This document shows, one piece after another, positions 1-9,765 of a DNA stretch of 64,000 bases; the stretch's first letter is position 1, and each line of letters begins with the position of its first letter. Source of the stretch: Paracoccus fistulariae (GTDB taxonomy: Bacteria > Pseudomonadota > Alphaproteobacteria > Rhodobacterales > Rhodobacteraceae). Made by a program: the position numbers and the translations under genes. Location: positions 2,354,501 to 2,418,500 of the forward strand of contig NZ_CP067136.1 of the NCBI RefSeq assembly GCF_028553785.1, written 5' to 3'. A model generated the notes under the pieces. That model searched no databases. It worked only from the letters and a program-made list of their open reading frames with translations, and was not told where the DNA came from.

Positions 1-447
1 GATCCGACGATGAAGGCGCGGATCCGGGAAGCGGCCGAAGAGGAAGAGCGCGCCTTTTACGCCGGTGGCGGCGGGGATGAATGGCTGGCCGCGCTGGAGC
101 CGGTGGGCACCGGGCCGGAAAAGCCTCATCTGACCATTGCGCCCTGGCTGATCGTCGTTTTCGCCCAGCGTTACGGGATGCAGGAGGGGCAGCGGCACAA
201 GCATTACTATGTGCCCGAAAGCGTCGGCATTGCCTGCGGCATGTTGATCGCTGCGATCCATCATGCCGGGCTGGTCACGCTGGAACATACGCCCAATCCG
301 ATGAAGTTTCTGAACGCGCTGTGCAACCGGCCCGAGAACGAAAAGCCAGTCATGATCCTGCCGGTTGGCCTGCCTGCCTCCGATGCCACCGTGCCCGCCG
401 CCGCGAAGCGCAAGAAGCCGCTGGATCAGATCATGTCCGTCTTTTAA
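1..447 (+). CDS. Nitroreductase family protein, C-terminal part (5' end outside window)
   Basis: The frame is open from the first base of the window, so this is the last 148 residues of a longer gene. The stretch with HYYVPESVGIACGMLIAAIHHAG, followed by LVTLEHTPNPMKFLN and a proline-containing VMILPVG, is the typical C-terminal half of FMN-dependent nitroreductases (helix and strand completing the flavin-binding dimer interface). Members reduce nitro compounds, quinones or related acceptors with NAD(P)H in the cytoplasm; the substrate cannot be told from this part. The stop codon overlaps the start of the next gene (TAATG), which suggests translational coupling with the transporter. The lysine-rich tail AAAKRKKPLDQ is probably disordered. 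Confidence 0.85.
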   Translation, partial: DPTMKARIREAAEEEERAFYAGGGGDEWLAALEPVGTGPEKPHLTIAPWLIVVFAQRYGMQEGQRHKHYYVPESVGIACGMLIAAIHHAGLVTLEHTPNPMKFLNALCNRPENEKPVMILPVGLPASDATVPAAAKRKKPLDQIMSVF

Positions 448-1373
448 TGCTGGCCGTCTTTCTGAAGACATTGCCGTTTTTCGGGCTGATCGCCCTTGGC
501 TGGCTGGCCGCCAGAAGCCGCTTTTTCCCCGAGGAAGGGGCGGCCTGGCTGACCAGATTCGTCTTTTTCTTCGCGCTTTCGGCCATGTTGTTCCGATTTG
601 CGGCGGGTCTGGATATCGGAGAGCTGTTCGATCTGCGCTTTGCATCGGCCTATCTGCTGGGATCGCTGCTGATCTGGCTTCTGGGGCTGACGGCGGCGCG
701 CTGGCGCGGGTTGCCGCTGCCCGAGGCGGCGATGGAGGCGCAATGCTGCATGACGGGAAATACCGGCTTTCTGGGCGTGCCGATGCTGGTGCTGCTTTTG
801 GGCGACAGGGCCATCGGGCCGGTGCTGATGGTGCTGACCATCGATATGCTGGTGTTTTCGACGCTGATCACCCTGATCGTGCATGCCAGCCGCAGCGGCG
901 GGCTGCGGCTGGCCACGCTGCGGCCGATCCTGCGGGGCATCGTCGCCAATCCGATGATCCTGTCGATGGTGGCGGGGCTGCTGTGGTCCGCCTTCGATCT
1001 GCCGCTGCCCGGTCCGCTGGATGAATTTCTGGTGCTGCTGGGGGCGGCGGCCACGCCGGGCGCGCTGTTTGCCATCGGGGCAAGTCTGGCGGGGCGTCGG
1101 GTTCAGCGGCTGGCGGCCTCGGCCTGGCTTAGCTTTGCCAAGCTGGTGCTGCACCCGGCTGCCGTGGGACTTGCCGCGATGCTGTTTGGCGTGGAACATT
1201 TCGCCGCGGGTGTGATGGTGGCAGCGGCGGCGCTGCCGGTGGCCGGGAACGTCTATATCCTGGCGCAATATTTCGGTGTCGCACAGCAGCGTGTGTCGAC
1301 GGCAATCCTGATTTCGACCGCCTGCAGCATTGTGACCCTGCCCCTGGTCATCCTGCTGATCGGTCAGACATGA
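447..1373 (+). CDS. AEC-family (auxin efflux carrier / malonate permease type) transporter
   Basis: A 308-residue, very hydrophobic inner-membrane protein with about ten predicted membrane segments ([19 protein letters not shown] at the start, [18 protein letters not shown] end). The central [18 protein letters not shown] stretch matches the conserved motif of the AEC family, whose bacterial members move malate, malonate or other small organic anions. The start is the ATG that overlaps the stop of the nitroreductase by one base; longer in-frame extension upstream would run through the nitroreductase gene and is rejected. The substrate is not predictable. The downstream crotonase-type gene begins 28 bases later on the same strand, so the three genes may be cotranscribed. 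Confidence 0.85.
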   Translation: MLAVFLKTLPFFGLIALGWLAARSRFFPEEGAAWLTRFVFFFALSAMLFRFAAGLDIGELFDLRFASAYLLGSLLIWLLGLTAARWRGLPLPEAAMEAQCCMTGNTGFLGVPMLVLLLGDRAIGPVLMVLTIDMLVFSTLITLIVHASRSGGLRLATLRPILRGIVANPMILSMVAGLLWSAFDLPLPGPLDEFLVLLGAAATPGALFAIGASLAGRRVQRLAASAWLSFAKLVLHPAAVGLAAMLFGVEHFAAGVMVAAAALPVAGNVYILAQYFGVAQQRVSTAILISTACSIVTLPLVILLIGQT

Positions 1374-1401
1374 ACCAGTGAAGACGAGAGAGGAGACCCG
1401 G

Positions 1402-2202
1402 ATGCGCGGACTCGACGATCTGCAATTGACGAATATCCGGCTGGAGGTCGATCAGGACGGCATTGCCGCCGTCACCCTGAATCGCCCGGCCAAACGGAAC
1501 GCGCTGGATCTGGCGACGATAGATGAGCTGGTGGATATCTTTGCCACCTTGCCCCGCGCCGGTATTCGTGCCGCGATCCTGCGCGCCAATGGCGATCATT
1601 TCAGCGCCGGGCTGGATCTGGTGGAACATCACCAGAAGGAGCGCAGCGCCGCGGATTTCATGCATGTCTGCCTGCGCTGGCACGAGGCGTTCAACAAGAT
1701 GGAATATGGCGGCGTGCCGATCATCGCGGTGCTGAAAGGCGCGGTGGTCGGGGGCGGGCTGGAACTGGCCAGCGCCGCGCATATCCGGGTGGCAGGACCC
1801 GACACCTATTTCGGCCTGCCCGAGGGGCAGCGCGGCCTGTTTACCGGCGGCGGCGCGACGATCCGCGTGGCCGACCTGATCGGCAAGGCGCGGATGATCG
1901 ACATGATGCTGTCGGGGCGTTTGTATCGCGGGCAAGAGGCCGTGGATGTGGGCCTGTGCCAATATCTGGTCGAGGATGCCGAGGCGAAAGCGTGGGAGAT
2001 CGCGCGGGCGGCAGCGCAGAACCCGCCCCTGTCGAATTTCGCCATCTGCAGCGCGATCAGCCATATGCAGAACATGTCGGCGCTGGACGCGGCCTATGCC
2101 GAGGCCGTCGTGGCCGGCGTCGTCAATACGCAAGAGGCGGCCAGGGAAAGGCTGGCATCCTTTGCCAAGGGCACTGCGGCCAAGGTGAAGCCGACAGGCT
2201 GA
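1402..2202 (+). CDS. Crotonase / enoyl-CoA hydratase family protein
   Basis: A 266-residue crotonase-fold enzyme acting on acyl-CoA thioesters. The oxyanion-hole segments HFSAGLDL (about residues 67-74) and [13 protein letters not shown] (112-124) are present. Glu121 (GGGLE) and Glu141 (GLPE) sit where the two catalytic glutamates of enoyl-CoA hydratase lie, so hydratase chemistry is possible; the precise substrate is unknown. I chose the ATG at 1402 because a GAGAGGAGA ribosome binding site lies just upstream; a GTG at 1378 would add eight residues. It follows the AEC transporter closely and ends a small forward-strand group. Confidence 0.85.
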   Translation: MRGLDDLQLTNIRLEVDQDGIAAVTLNRPAKRNALDLATIDELVDIFATLPRAGIRAAILRANGDHFSAGLDLVEHHQKERSAADFMHVCLRWHEAFNKMEYGGVPIIAVLKGAVVGGGLELASAAHIRVAGPDTYFGLPEGQRGLFTGGGATIRVADLIGKARMIDMMLSGRLYRGQEAVDVGLCQYLVEDAEAKAWEIARAAAQNPPLSNFAICSAISHMQNMSALDAAYAEAVVAGVVNTQEAARERLASFAKGTAAKVKPTG

Positions 2203-2430
2203 TCCGGCGGCCTGCAGGTGGCGGCATCGGACGGATCTGCCACCTGAAGAGAACAGTTTTATTACAATGCGATATTTTTTGTGCGCCCAAAAACAGGCAG
2301 AATGCCTGTGATTGTTGGCGTCCGGCCCGATTTCGCGCGGGGCGATTATCAAATATAAGTGAAACTGAAAACTGCCGCGCCCGTTTCGCTGACTGAGGAA
2401 GAATTCTTTAGTCTCGATAGGTGAGGTAAC

Positions 2431-3483
2431 ATGACAGATATCCGACAGACAGGCGCCTATATGCGCGAAACCCAGCTTGACCGTGGCGGACGCTCGGCCT
2501 GGGGGGCGATCCTGGTGGGCAGCGTGATCGGCCTGGCCGTCTTCGCCATGCTCAGCCTTCTGGGGGTCGGACTGGGTCTGACAGCCATCGAAATCGGTGA
2601 GGATAATCCGCTGGGCGGCGTGCCGACCGCGTCGCCGATCTGGCTGTTTGTCAGTCAGATCATCTCGCTGGGCATCGGTGGTTTCGTGGCCGGCCGCCTT
2701 GCCGGTGTGCTGCACGGCATCGGCTCGATGCTGCACGGGGCCGCCGTCTGGGCGCTGTCCACGCTGGTGGCGGCATGGCTGGCCGTCAGCGCCAGCGTCG
2801 GCCTGTTCAACATGACCGGTTCCGCAATCGGCATGGTCGGATCCGCCGTGTCCAACGCCGCCAGCGCCACCGGCGGTGCCGTGCAGGCGATGATGCCCGA
2901 AGACGTCAACCTGCCGGATCTGGCCGTCAGCCAGCTTGGCCTTGAGGATCTGCCCGATCCGGTCGCCGCACGGCTGCGCGAGGCCGGGATCACGCCGGAA
3001 AACTTCCGCACCGAAGCGCGCGAGGCGTTCCGCGACGTGATCAGCCGGTCGGAACAGGCTCGCGCCCGCCGCGCCATTTCGAATTCCGCCGTGGATATCC
3101 TGCGCAACCCCTCGGATATCGAGGCAGAGCTGCAGCAGCTGGCCGATACGCTGGTCGGTGGTGAAGATGCCGTCCTGTCCGAGGAAGACCGTGCAGAGGC
3201 GCTGCGCGTCATGGAATCGCGTCTTGGCCTGACCCGGCAAGAGGCCAATGCCTATATCGATCAGGTCGAAGCGCGCCTGACCGAGGCGCGGGCCGAGGCC
3301 GAGGCCGCAATCGCCGAAGCGCGTCAGTCCTTCGAAGAGACCAAGGCCGCTGCCGTCGAAGCGGCAGATCAGGCGGCGGACATGGCTGCAGCGGCGGCGC
3401 TGATGGCGGCGCTGGCATCGCTGATCGGTCTGGTGGCCGCAGCGGCAGGCGCGCATCTGGGCCGACCGGTCGATATCGACTGA
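2431..3483 (+). CDS. Membrane protein with long alanine/glutamate-rich helical region, function unknown
   Basis: A 350-residue protein. The N-terminal part (about 20-130) holds three hydrophobic segments, one with glycine repeats (IGGFVAGRLAGVLHGIGSMLHG) typical of small integral membrane proteins. Residues 150-320 are polar and alpha-helical, rich in Ala, Glu and Arg (RLTEARAEAEAAIAEARQSFEE), and probably form a coiled coil. A final hydrophobic helix (MAAAAALMAALASLIGLVAAAAGAHLG) returns to the membrane. Similar proteins are annotated only as hypothetical membrane or PhnA-like proteins; I assign no role. A GTGAGGT ribosome binding site precedes the ATG. A rho-independent terminator lies 24 bases after the stop. 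Confidence 0.75.
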   Translation: MTDIRQTGAYMRETQLDRGGRSAWGAILVGSVIGLAVFAMLSLLGVGLGLTAIEIGEDNPLGGVPTASPIWLFVSQIISLGIGGFVAGRLAGVLHGIGSMLHGAAVWALSTLVAAWLAVSASVGLFNMTGSAIGMVGSAVSNAASATGGAVQAMMPEDVNLPDLAVSQLGLEDLPDPVAARLREAGITPENFRTEAREAFRDVISRSEQARARRAISNSAVDILRNPSDIEAELQQLADTLVGGEDAVLSEEDRAEALRVMESRLGLTRQEANAYIDQVEARLTEARAEAEAAIAEARQSFEETKAAAVEAADQAADMAAAAALMAALASLIGLVAAAAGAHLGRPVDID

Positions 3484-3505
3484 TCAATCCCGCTGAAAAA
3501 CCGAA

Positions 3506-3534
3506 AGCACCCGGTCTTCATGGCCGGGTGTTGT
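3506..3534 (+). terminator. Rho-independent terminator after the 2431-3483 gene
   Basis: A perfect 7-bp stem, CACCCGG (3508-3514) pairing with CCGGGTG (3524-3530), with a short loop, is followed by a T-rich stretch. It sits between the end of the forward membrane-protein gene and the end of the convergent DUF188 gene, so it separates the two transcripts. Confidence 0.75.
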
Positions 3535-3565
3535 CATATCCGCATTCGTCAGGCTGACCCGGGGA

Positions 3566-4018
3566 TCAGCCCGGCAAACCTGCCGCACGCAGCGCAGCGT
3601 CCAGCGATTGCAGGAAGCGAGACCTGTCAGCCTTGTCGAAGGATTTCCCGCCACCCTGATGAAAGGGATTTGCCGCCCGGATATCGGCCATCAGATCGCG
3701 GGTCGCCAGACGCGGGCCGATATTGGCGGGGGTCAGCACCTCACCATTATGCTGGATCACCTGCGCCCCGGCCTTCAGACAGCGATCGGCCAGCGGCAGA
3801 TCCGCCGTCACCACCACATCACCGGGACCGCAGGTCTCGGCGATCCAGATATCGGCGACATCCGGCCCCTCGGCCACGATCTTCAGCGTGACCAGCGGAT
3901 TTTGCGATGGTCGCAGACCGCCATTGCAGACCAGAACCATGGGAACGCGCAGCCTTGTGGCCACGCGCTCGGCCTCGGCCTTCACCGGGCAGGCATCGGC
4001 GTCGATATAAAGCGTCAA
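3566..4018 (-). CDS. YaiI/YqxD family protein (DUF188)
   Basis: The 150-residue product begins [17 protein letters not shown] and continues with [25 protein letters not shown] and NHGEVL-like motifs, the pattern of the DUF188 (YaiI/YqxD) family, which has a PIN-like nuclease fold. No activity is firmly established. The start is a TTG whose first bases overlap the stop of dapD (TTGA), which gives exactly the usual family length of about 150 residues and argues for translational coupling. A longer reading upstream would lie inside dapD and is not needed. The conserved aspartates (DAD, TAD) are present. Confidence 0.85.
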   Translation of the reverse strand: MTLYIDADACPVKAEAERVATRLRVPMVLVCNGGLRPSQNPLVTLKIVAEGPDVADIWIAETCGPGDVVVTADLPLADRCLKAGAQVIQHNGEVLTPANIGPRLATRDLMADIRAANPFHQGGGKSFDKADRSRFLQSLDAALRAAGLPG

Positions 4019-4836
4019 TCGCGCAGCAATTCGTTGACCGAGGTCTTGGAACGCGTCCTGGCATCCACCCGCTTCACGATCACCGCGCAATACAGATTGA
4101 TGCCGTTTTTCGACGGCATCGACCCGGCGACGACCACCGAACCGGCAGGCACTTCGCCATACATGACCTCACCCGTCTCGCGATCCACGATCTTGGTGGA
4201 CTGGCCGATAAAGACCCCCATGCCCAGAACCGACCCCTCTCGCACGATGCAGCCTTCGACCACTTCCGACCGGGCGCCGATGAAGCAATCATCCTCGATG
4301 ATGGTGGGACCGGCCTGAAGCGGCTCCAGAACGCCGCCAATGCCCACGCCGCCCGACAGATGCACATTCTTGCCGATCTGCGCGCAGGATCCGACGGTGG
4401 CCCAGGTATCGACCATCGTGCCTTCGCCCACATGCGCCCCAAGATTGACGAAAGAGGGCATCAGAACCGCACCCTTGGCGACAAAGGCGCTGCGGCGCAC
4501 GATGGCGCCCGGAACGGCACGGAAGCCTGCGGCGCGCCACTGATTGTCGCCCCAGCCTTCGAATTTCGACGGCACCTTGTCCCACCAGTTGGACCCCTGC
4601 GGACCGCCCGACATCTCTTCCATGTCATTCAGGCGAAAGGACAGCAGAACCGCCTTCTTGGCCCATTGGTTCACATGCCAGTCATTGCCCCGCTTTTCAG
4701 CCACGCGCAATTCGCCCGAATCCAGCGCCTTCAGCGTCGCGTCGACCGCCTCGCGGACCTCGCCCTGCGTGGCGGCGGTGATATCGGCACGGTTTTCCCA
4801 TGCGGCCTCGATGGCGGTCTCCAAAGCTTCGGTCAT
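4015..4836 (-). CDS. dapD: 2,3,4,5-tetrahydropyridine-2,6-dicarboxylate N-succinyltransferase
   Basis: This 273-residue protein has the length and sequence of DapD, which succinylates tetrahydrodipicolinate in the succinylase branch of lysine and meso-diaminopimelate synthesis in the cytoplasm. The left-handed beta-helix hexapeptide repeats are clear in the middle ([36 protein letters not shown]), and the C-terminal part contains [19 protein letters not shown]. The ATG at 4836 follows an AAGGAGAAGG ribosome binding site; an in-frame extension of 51 residues upstream lacks family similarity. It is cotranscribed with the overlapping DUF188 gene. The divergent LOG-family gene begins 108 bases away. 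Confidence 0.96.
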   Translation of the reverse strand: MTEALETAIEAAWENRADITAATQGEVREAVDATLKALDSGELRVAEKRGNDWHVNQWAKKAVLLSFRLNDMEEMSGGPQGSNWWDKVPSKFEGWGDNQWRAAGFRAVPGAIVRRSAFVAKGAVLMPSFVNLGAHVGEGTMVDTWATVGSCAQIGKNVHLSGGVGIGGVLEPLQAGPTIIEDDCFIGARSEVVEGCIVREGSVLGMGVFIGQSTKIVDRETGEVMYGEVPAGSVVVAGSMPSKNGINLYCAVIVKRVDARTRSKTSVNELLRD

Positions 4837-4944
4837 GCTGGCCTTCTCCTTGATCTGTCGCGTCCCGGTGGAATTTTCTCTCACAGGGCTATAAGCGTGA
4901 GTCAAAGCCCGCGCAATCCGCGCAGGCCACCTGATGAGGGCTGA

Positions 4945-5781
4945 ATGAAAGAGAAAGAAGACCGCGAACGCGCCCATACCCTCACCCACAGCGACGAGGA
5001 TATGCAGCGCGCGGACAAAATGGCCGACACCCCCCAGACCCGCGCCCCGGCCTATCGGCTGGCCTTTGCGGATCAGGATTTCCTGCTGCGCGAAGAGTTA
5101 CGCCCGGTGCGATTCCAGCTGGAATTGCTGAAGCCGCAGGTCATTCTGGACGAACGCGGCATCGAATCCACGGTCGTGATGTTCGGCGGCGCCCGCATTC
5201 CCGAACCGTCAAAATCCGACAGCGCGCGGACCAGCACCCTGGCCGAATTGTCGAAATATTACGAACAGGCGCGCCGCTTTGCCTATATGATGACGCAGCG
5301 CAGCCTCGAGGCTTATGGCCGCGAATATGTCATCTGCACCGGCGGCGGTCCCGGCGTGATGGAGGCCGGCAATCTGGGCGCGCATGAGGCGGGTGGGCAA
5401 TCCATCGGCCTGAATATCGTGCTGCCCCATGAACAGGCACCGAATGAATATGTGACGCCGGATCTGTCCTTCAACTTCCACTATTTCGCCATCCGCAAGA
5501 TGCATTTCCTGATGCGCGCCCGCGCCGTCACGGTCTTTCCGGGCGGCTTCGGCACGCTGGATGAACTGTTCGAAACGCTGACCCTGATCCAGACACAGCG
5601 GATGAAACCGATCCCGGTCCTGCTCTTCGGCAAGGATTTCTGGGACAGGATCATCGACTGGAAGGCGCTGGCCGGGGCAGGCACCATCAGCGATGAGGAT
5701 CTGGATCTGTTCCGCTATGTCGAAACGGCGGATGAAGCGGTCGGGATCATCGACAACTGGCAAGGCGCGACCCGGCCCTGA
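4945..5781 (+). CDS. TIGR00730/LOG-family Rossmann-fold protein (cytokinin riboside monophosphate phosphoribohydrolase-like)
   Basis: A 278-residue protein of the former lysine-decarboxylase-like family. Both family motifs are present: GGGPGVMEA (about 133-141) and [12 protein letters not shown] (199-210), which form the nucleotide-binding and catalytic site of LOG enzymes that hydrolyse nucleoside 5'-monophosphates to base and ribose 5-phosphate. The first 40 residues are charged and variable, longer than in short LOG proteins, placing it in the larger subgroup. The activity on a given nucleotide is not predictable. It is divergently transcribed from dapD. Confidence 0.85.
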   Translation: MKEKEDRERAHTLTHSDEDMQRADKMADTPQTRAPAYRLAFADQDFLLREELRPVRFQLELLKPQVILDERGIESTVVMFGGARIPEPSKSDSARTSTLAELSKYYEQARRFAYMMTQRSLEAYGREYVICTGGGPGVMEAGNLGAHEAGGQSIGLNIVLPHEQAPNEYVTPDLSFNFHYFAIRKMHFLMRARAVTVFPGGFGTLDELFETLTLIQTQRMKPIPVLLFGKDFWDRIIDWKALAGAGTISDEDLDLFRYVETADEAVGIIDNWQGATRP

Positions 5782-5805
5782 CCGGCACCGCGCCGCCCGC
5801 CGGAG

Positions 5806-6978
5806 CTAGCCCGAGGCTTCGGCGGCGATCTGCGCCTTCGATTTGCGCCCACGCTCGGTCGCGGATTTCAGCTGGCCGCAGGCCGCCATGATATCCTCGC
5901 CGCGCGGGGTGCGGATCGGGCTGGCATAGCCCGCCTTGTGCACGATATCGGCGAAGGCCTCGATCCGCTCCCAGCTGGACCGCCGATAGGGCGCGCCGGG
6001 CCATTCGTTGAAGGGGATCAGGTTGATCTTGGCCGGAATCCCACGGATCAGCTTGACCAGCCGCCGCGCATCCGCATCGCTGTCATTCACCCCATCCAGC
6101 ATGACATATTCAAAGGTGATCCGCTCGCTGTTGGACAGGCGCGGATAGTCCCGCAGCGCATTCAGCAGCACCTCGATATTCCAGCGCTTGTTGATCGGCA
6201 CCAGCTTGTCGCGCACCTCATCCGTGGTGGCGTGGAAACTGACGGCCAGCAGACAGCCGATCTCTTCGGCGGTGCGGGCAATCTCGGGAACGACACCGCT
6301 TGTAGACAGGGTGATCCGGCGGCGCGACAGCGACAGCCCCTCGCCATCCATCACCACCTTCATCGCATTGCGCACGGCCTCGAAATTATACAGCGGCTCG
6401 CCCATGCCCATCAGCACCATATTGCTGACCAGCCGCGTCTCATCCTTCGGCGCACCGGGAACCGGCCACTCCTCAAGATCGTCGCGGGCCACCAGCAACT
6501 GCCCCACAATCTCACCCGCCGTCAGGTTACGCACCAGCTTCTGCGTCCCGGTATGGCAGAAGGAACAGGTCAGCGTGCAGCCCACCTGCGAACTGACACA
6601 CAGCGTCCCGCGCCCCTCTTCGGGGATATAGACCGCCTCGACCTCATGCCCCCCGGCGATCCGCAACAGATATTTCCGCGTCCCGTCGGCACTCACCTGC
6701 CGGCTGACGATCTCGGGCACCGAGATGTCAAAACTCTCGGCCAAAAGCGCGCGGTAATCCTTGGCAAGATTGGTCATCAGCGCAAAGTCGCGGACGCCCC
6801 AATGGTAAATCCATTGCCAGACCTGCCCGACCCGCATTCTGGCCTGCTTTTCCGGCGTGCCTGCGGCAATCAGCGCCTCGCGCAATTCGTCACGCGTCAG
6901 GCCAACGATATTCATGCGGCCGGTTTCGGGCAGCTTGCGTGGGATGGTCAGAACATCCTGCGTGATGGGGGCAGACAT
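5806..6978 (-). CDS. rlmN: Dual-specificity 23S rRNA (A2503-C2) / tRNA (A37-C2) methyltransferase
   Basis: The 390-residue radical SAM enzyme methylates C2 of adenosine 2503 in 23S rRNA and A37 in some tRNAs. The iron-sulfur motif CX3CX2C is seen at Cys134, Cys138 and Cys141 ([12 protein letters not shown]). Further family marks are [27 protein letters not shown] and the substrate-contacting region [11 protein letters not shown]. Length fits the family; the extra N-terminal dozen residues before the [12 protein letters not shown] core is modest. It ends 24 bases from the convergent LOG gene. Upstream lies a GC-rich intergenic repeat (7060-7107) separating it from the IalB-like gene on the same strand. 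Confidence 0.96.
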   Translation of the reverse strand: MSAPITQDVLTIPRKLPETGRMNIVGLTRDELREALIAAGTPEKQARMRVGQVWQWIYHWGVRDFALMTNLAKDYRALLAESFDISVPEIVSRQVSADGTRKYLLRIAGGHEVEAVYIPEEGRGTLCVSSQVGCTLTCSFCHTGTQKLVRNLTAGEIVGQLLVARDDLEEWPVPGAPKDETRLVSNMVLMGMGEPLYNFEAVRNAMKVVMDGEGLSLSRRRITLSTSGVVPEIARTAEEIGCLLAVSFHATTDEVRDKLVPINKRWNIEVLLNALRDYPRLSNSERITFEYVMLDGVNDSDADARRLVKLIRGIPAKINLIPFNEWPGAPYRRSSWERIEAFADIVHKAGYASPIRTPRGEDIMAACGQLKSATERGRKSKAQIAAEASG

Positions 6979-7059
6979 TGGGATACCGGGATTTGCTGAA
7001 AGACCCGCACATAACCAGAAACGGGCCGGAAATCAACCGCCCCGCCGCCATTCTTCTTT

Positions 7060-7107
7060 GCGCAAATATCCTGGGGGAGTCCCGAAGGGACGGGGGCAAC
7101 GCCCCCT
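7060..7107 (-). repeat. GC-rich double-hairpin intergenic repeat, copy A
   Basis: Read on the reverse strand, this is a GGGGGC/GCCCCC hairpin (arms 7101-7106 and 7092-7097), then a GTCCC/GGGAC hairpin (7087-7091 and 7079-7083), then CCCCCAGGATATTTG. The same order of parts occurs at 46983-47036, and without the second hairpin at 13001-13046. It lies between the IalB-like gene and rlmN in the direction of transcription. I recognise this as a common style of repeat in Rhodobacteraceae genomes; its function is not known to me. Confidence 0.7.
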
Positions 7108-7114
7108 GCCCCAC

Positions 7115-7636
7115 TTACTGGCAGCGCTGCCGTGCCGTATTGGTCGCCGCCGTGATGCCGGACAGGCTGAACGTGTCCTTGGTCGTCGTCCCGCGCGAGG
7201 AACGGCCGGTCACCACAGCCGAAGATCCCGCCCGCAGCGCGCCGATCAGCTTCTCATCCTCGGCGGGGCTGCCGGTCCAGGCGCTTTCGCCCTCGGTGAA
7301 CAGATTGAATTTCGCCCCGCCGATATCGACCTCGACCGTCGAGTCGGGCGCGAAAGGATACCCACCGGCAAAAGAGACTTCACCATTGCTGCCCGGGCGA
7401 TAGGCCACATACAGGCGGATATCGCCGCGCGTCACGTCGACCTCTTTGCCGTCGCGGGTGTTCTGCGTCGCCTTGGGCGGAGACACGGCCCAGCACTCTT
7501 TCGGATTGCTTGCCGCAAAGACGGTCCAGTCACCTTCCGTCGCGACGACATTGGTGGATTCCTGCGCAGACGCAACGCCCAGTCCGCCAATCACGGCAAG
7601 GGCGGCGGTCAAGCCGCGCAGCGTGTTGATATTCAT
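7115..7636 (-). CDS. Invasion-associated locus B (IalB) family-like exported protein
   Basis: A 173-residue protein with a signal peptide (MNINTLRGLTAALAVIGGLGVASAQ), so it is exported to the periplasm or beyond. The mature part begins WTVFAASNPKECWAVSPP and ends with a cysteine (RQRC), a layout like IalB-family proteins, in which one N-terminal and one C-terminal cysteine are conserved. IalB itself is known from Bartonella erythrocyte invasion, but homologues in free-living alphaproteobacteria have no clear role. I chose the ATG at 7636, preceded by AGGAGG; a start six residues upstream is less likely. Copy A of the GC-rich repeat follows its stop within ten bases. Confidence 0.72.
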   Translation of the reverse strand: MNINTLRGLTAALAVIGGLGVASAQESTNVVATEGDWTVFAASNPKECWAVSPPKATQNTRDGKEVDVTRGDIRLYVAYRPGSNGEVSFAGGYPFAPDSTVEVDIGGAKFNLFTEGESAWTGSPAEDEKLIGALRAGSSAVVTGRSSRGTTTKDTFSLSGITAATNTARQRCQ

Positions 7637-7789
7637 GCTCTGGCCTCCTGCCAAAAGTATTTCGCCATTCTTCGGGCGTTTTTCCCGATTACTGTGGTCT
7701 TTTCAACCATCTCCAATCAGGATAGCCAAAATGACGATGTGAAAAAAAGACCGCAAGGCAGAAAATCGCGCAATTGTCAGGGGAAATGG

Positions 7790-8776
7790 ATGCGTTCGGC
7801 TGAATTAATCGAATTGTGGCGGGGCGGGCAACTGGAAAGCCTGCATCGCGGGCATGTGGTGATCTGCGACAAGCATGGGGTGGTCGAGGCCTGGGGAAAA
7901 CCCTCTCAGATCATCTTCCCCCGCTCGTCCTGCAAGATGATCCAGGCGCTGCCGCTGATCGAAAGCGGCGCGGCGGATGATGCCGGGCTGACCGACCGCC
8001 AGCTTGCCCTGGCCTGCGCCAGCCATAACGGCGCGCGGCTGCATGTCGATGCGGTCGAGGCCTGGCTGAAAGATCTTGGCCTGTCGGAATCCGATCTGCG
8101 CTGCGGCAACCAGATGCCCGAGGACAAGGACGAAAAACGTCACCTGATCTGCTCGGAGACATCGCCCTGCCAGTATCACAACAACTGCTCGGGCAAGCAT
8201 GCGGGCTTTCTGACGCTGAACCGCCACCTGAAAGGCGGCAGCGAATATGATGAGGTCGATCATCCCGTACAGCAGGCCATCAAGGACGCCTTCGAAGAGG
8301 TCACCGGCGAAACCAGCCCCGGCTATGGCATCGACGGCTGCTCGGCCCCGAACTGGTCCTGCTCGCTTGAGGGGCTTGGCCGCGCCATGGCCGCCTTTGC
8401 CAATCCCGGCAGCGACCGTCGCGGTCAGGCGATGCGGCGGCTGACCGATGCCATGCGCACCTATCCCGAGATGGTCGCGGGCGAAGGCCGCGCCTGCACC
8501 ACGCTGATGCGGGCGATGAATCACAGCGCCGTGGTCAAGACCGGGGCCGAGGCGGTGTTTGTCGGCATCCTGCCCGAACAGGGTCTGGGCATCGCGTTGA
8601 AAATCCGCGACGGCGCCACCCGCGCCAGCGAGGCGGCGATTACCGCGCTGCTGGTTCATCTGGGCCTTCTGGATGAAAAGGATCCCGCTGTCGGCAAATA
8701 CCTGACAGACCCGATGAAGAACTGGCGCGGCAAGGTTGTCGGCGAAATGCGGACCTCGCAGGGCTTTCCCGCCTGA
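7790..8776 (+). CDS. Asparaginase (Rhizobium etli AnsA/ReAV-type)
   Basis: A 328-residue cytoplasmic enzyme hydrolysing asparagine to aspartate and ammonia. It belongs to the class related to the inducible Rhizobium etli asparaginase, not to the E. coli types. Visible family marks are PRSSCKMIQALP with the serine-x-x-lysine pair near residues 46-49, ACASHNGARLH, the segment CQYHNNCSGKHAGFL near 150, YGIDGCSAPN, and VKTGAEAVFVGILPE. Several conserved cysteines fit the zinc site described for that class. The ATG at 7790 follows AGGGGA; an open frame continuing far upstream is a shadow of antisense rlmN. A terminator-like hairpin follows at 8859-8880. Confidence 0.88.
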   Translation: MRSAELIELWRGGQLESLHRGHVVICDKHGVVEAWGKPSQIIFPRSSCKMIQALPLIESGAADDAGLTDRQLALACASHNGARLHVDAVEAWLKDLGLSESDLRCGNQMPEDKDEKRHLICSETSPCQYHNNCSGKHAGFLTLNRHLKGGSEYDEVDHPVQQAIKDAFEEVTGETSPGYGIDGCSAPNWSCSLEGLGRAMAAFANPGSDRRGQAMRRLTDAMRTYPEMVAGEGRACTTLMRAMNHSAVVKTGAEAVFVGILPEQGLGIALKIRDGATRASEAAITALLVHLGLLDEKDPAVGKYLTDPMKNWRGKVVGEMRTSQGFPA

Positions 8777-8856
8777 TCCGTCACGAAAGTGATGCAGAAA
8801 CATGCTTGGATAGCCGTGCAGGTTCCTCCCTGCCCTGTTCCCAAGACGATCACAAA

Positions 8857-8891
8857 GGCGCCCGCTTGGCAGAGCGGGCGTCGATCCTTTT
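8857..8891. terminator. Bidirectional terminator between asparaginase and TauE genes
   Basis: Arms CGCCCGCT (8859-8866) and AGCGGGCG (8873-8880) form a perfect 8-bp stem with a 6-base loop, followed on the forward strand by TCGATCCTTTTTC. It lies between two convergent genes, so it can serve both. Confidence 0.7.
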
Positions 8892-9653
8892 TCAGCCCAG
8901 CATCTGCCAGATCAGCCGCAGCGCCAGCGCGGTCGAGGTCACGACCAGCAGCGGCTTGATCAGCCGCGCCCCGATCCGCGCCGCCAGCCGCGCGCCCAGC
9001 ATCGCCCCGAAAATCTGTGCCACGCCCATGGCAAGCCCGACCGTCCACAGCGGCGTCGCGACCACGGAAAAGGCCAGCAACCCGCCCAGATTCGAGGCGA
9101 AGTTCAGCAGCTTCGTATGGGCCGTCGCCTTCAGCACGCCGTAACCTGCCAGCGTGACAAAGCCGATCATGTAGAAAGAGCCGGCACCCGGCCCCAGCAA
9201 ACCGTCGTAAAACCCCACCAGCGGCACCACGGTCGCCGCGAATAGCGCAGGCGAGATCCGCTGCACCCGGTCAAGATCGTTCAAGCCGGGTTTCAGCGCA
9301 AAGAACAGCGCGATCCCGATCAGGATGACCGGCAGGATCAGACGCAGCCCGTCAGTTGGCAGATAGCTGACCAGAATGGCCCCGATCATGCCCGCCAGCC
9401 CGGCAATCACCGCTGATCGCCATTGCTTGCGGATATCCACCAGCCCCCTGCGGGCATAGCTGATCGCCGCCGTGGCTGCGCCGAAAATGCCCTGCACCTT
9501 GTTGGTGGCCAGCGCCTGCACCGGCGGGATCCCCGTCAGCATCAGCACCGGCACGGTGATCAGCCCACCGCCTCCGGCGATGGCATCAACAAAGCCCGCA
9601 AGAAAGCCGGCGGCGATCAGGATCAGGAAGATCTCGGTGGTCAATTCGAACAT
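8892..9653 (-). CDS. TauE/SafE family sulfite exporter-like membrane protein
   Basis: The 253-residue product is an integral membrane protein with about eight hydrophobic segments. The two half-repeats of the family are visible: AAGFLAGFVDAIAGGGGLITVPVLML near the N-terminus and VPLVGFYDGLLGPGAGSFYMIGFV in the second half. Members export sulfite, sulfoacetate or other organosulfonates, or have no known substrate. The ATG at 9653 starts directly at MFELTTEIF; a TTG nine codons upstream is possible but there is no convincing ribosome binding site for either. No sulfur-metabolism genes lie nearby, so the substrate is open. Confidence 0.87.
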   Translation of the reverse strand: MFELTTEIFLILIAAGFLAGFVDAIAGGGGLITVPVLMLTGIPPVQALATNKVQGIFGAATAAISYARRGLVDIRKQWRSAVIAGLAGMIGAILVSYLPTDGLRLILPVILIGIALFFALKPGLNDLDRVQRISPALFAATVVPLVGFYDGLLGPGAGSFYMIGFVTLAGYGVLKATAHTKLLNFASNLGGLLAFSVVATPLWTVGLAMGVAQIFGAMLGARLAARIGARLIKPLLVVTSTALALRLIWQMLG

Positions 9654-9765
9654 GCGGTGCCAATGCGGTGTTATTGGCAATTTGTAAAGCCGCGCCGCCG
9701 CGTGGACTTCACCCGCTTGACCTTTGGCGCTATCCAGAAAGCGGGCTTGGCCAAGGGGGACGCGG

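Noticed and set aside
1348..3456. Long open reverse frame opposite crotonase and membrane-protein genes
   Set aside because: Codons are Arg/Gln/His rich, no domains, opposite to well supported genes; typical GC-rich shadow.
6857..7789. N-terminal extension of the asparaginase frame
   Set aside because: Runs antisense to the IalB gene and rlmN start; an AGGGGA site and family length fix the start at 7790.
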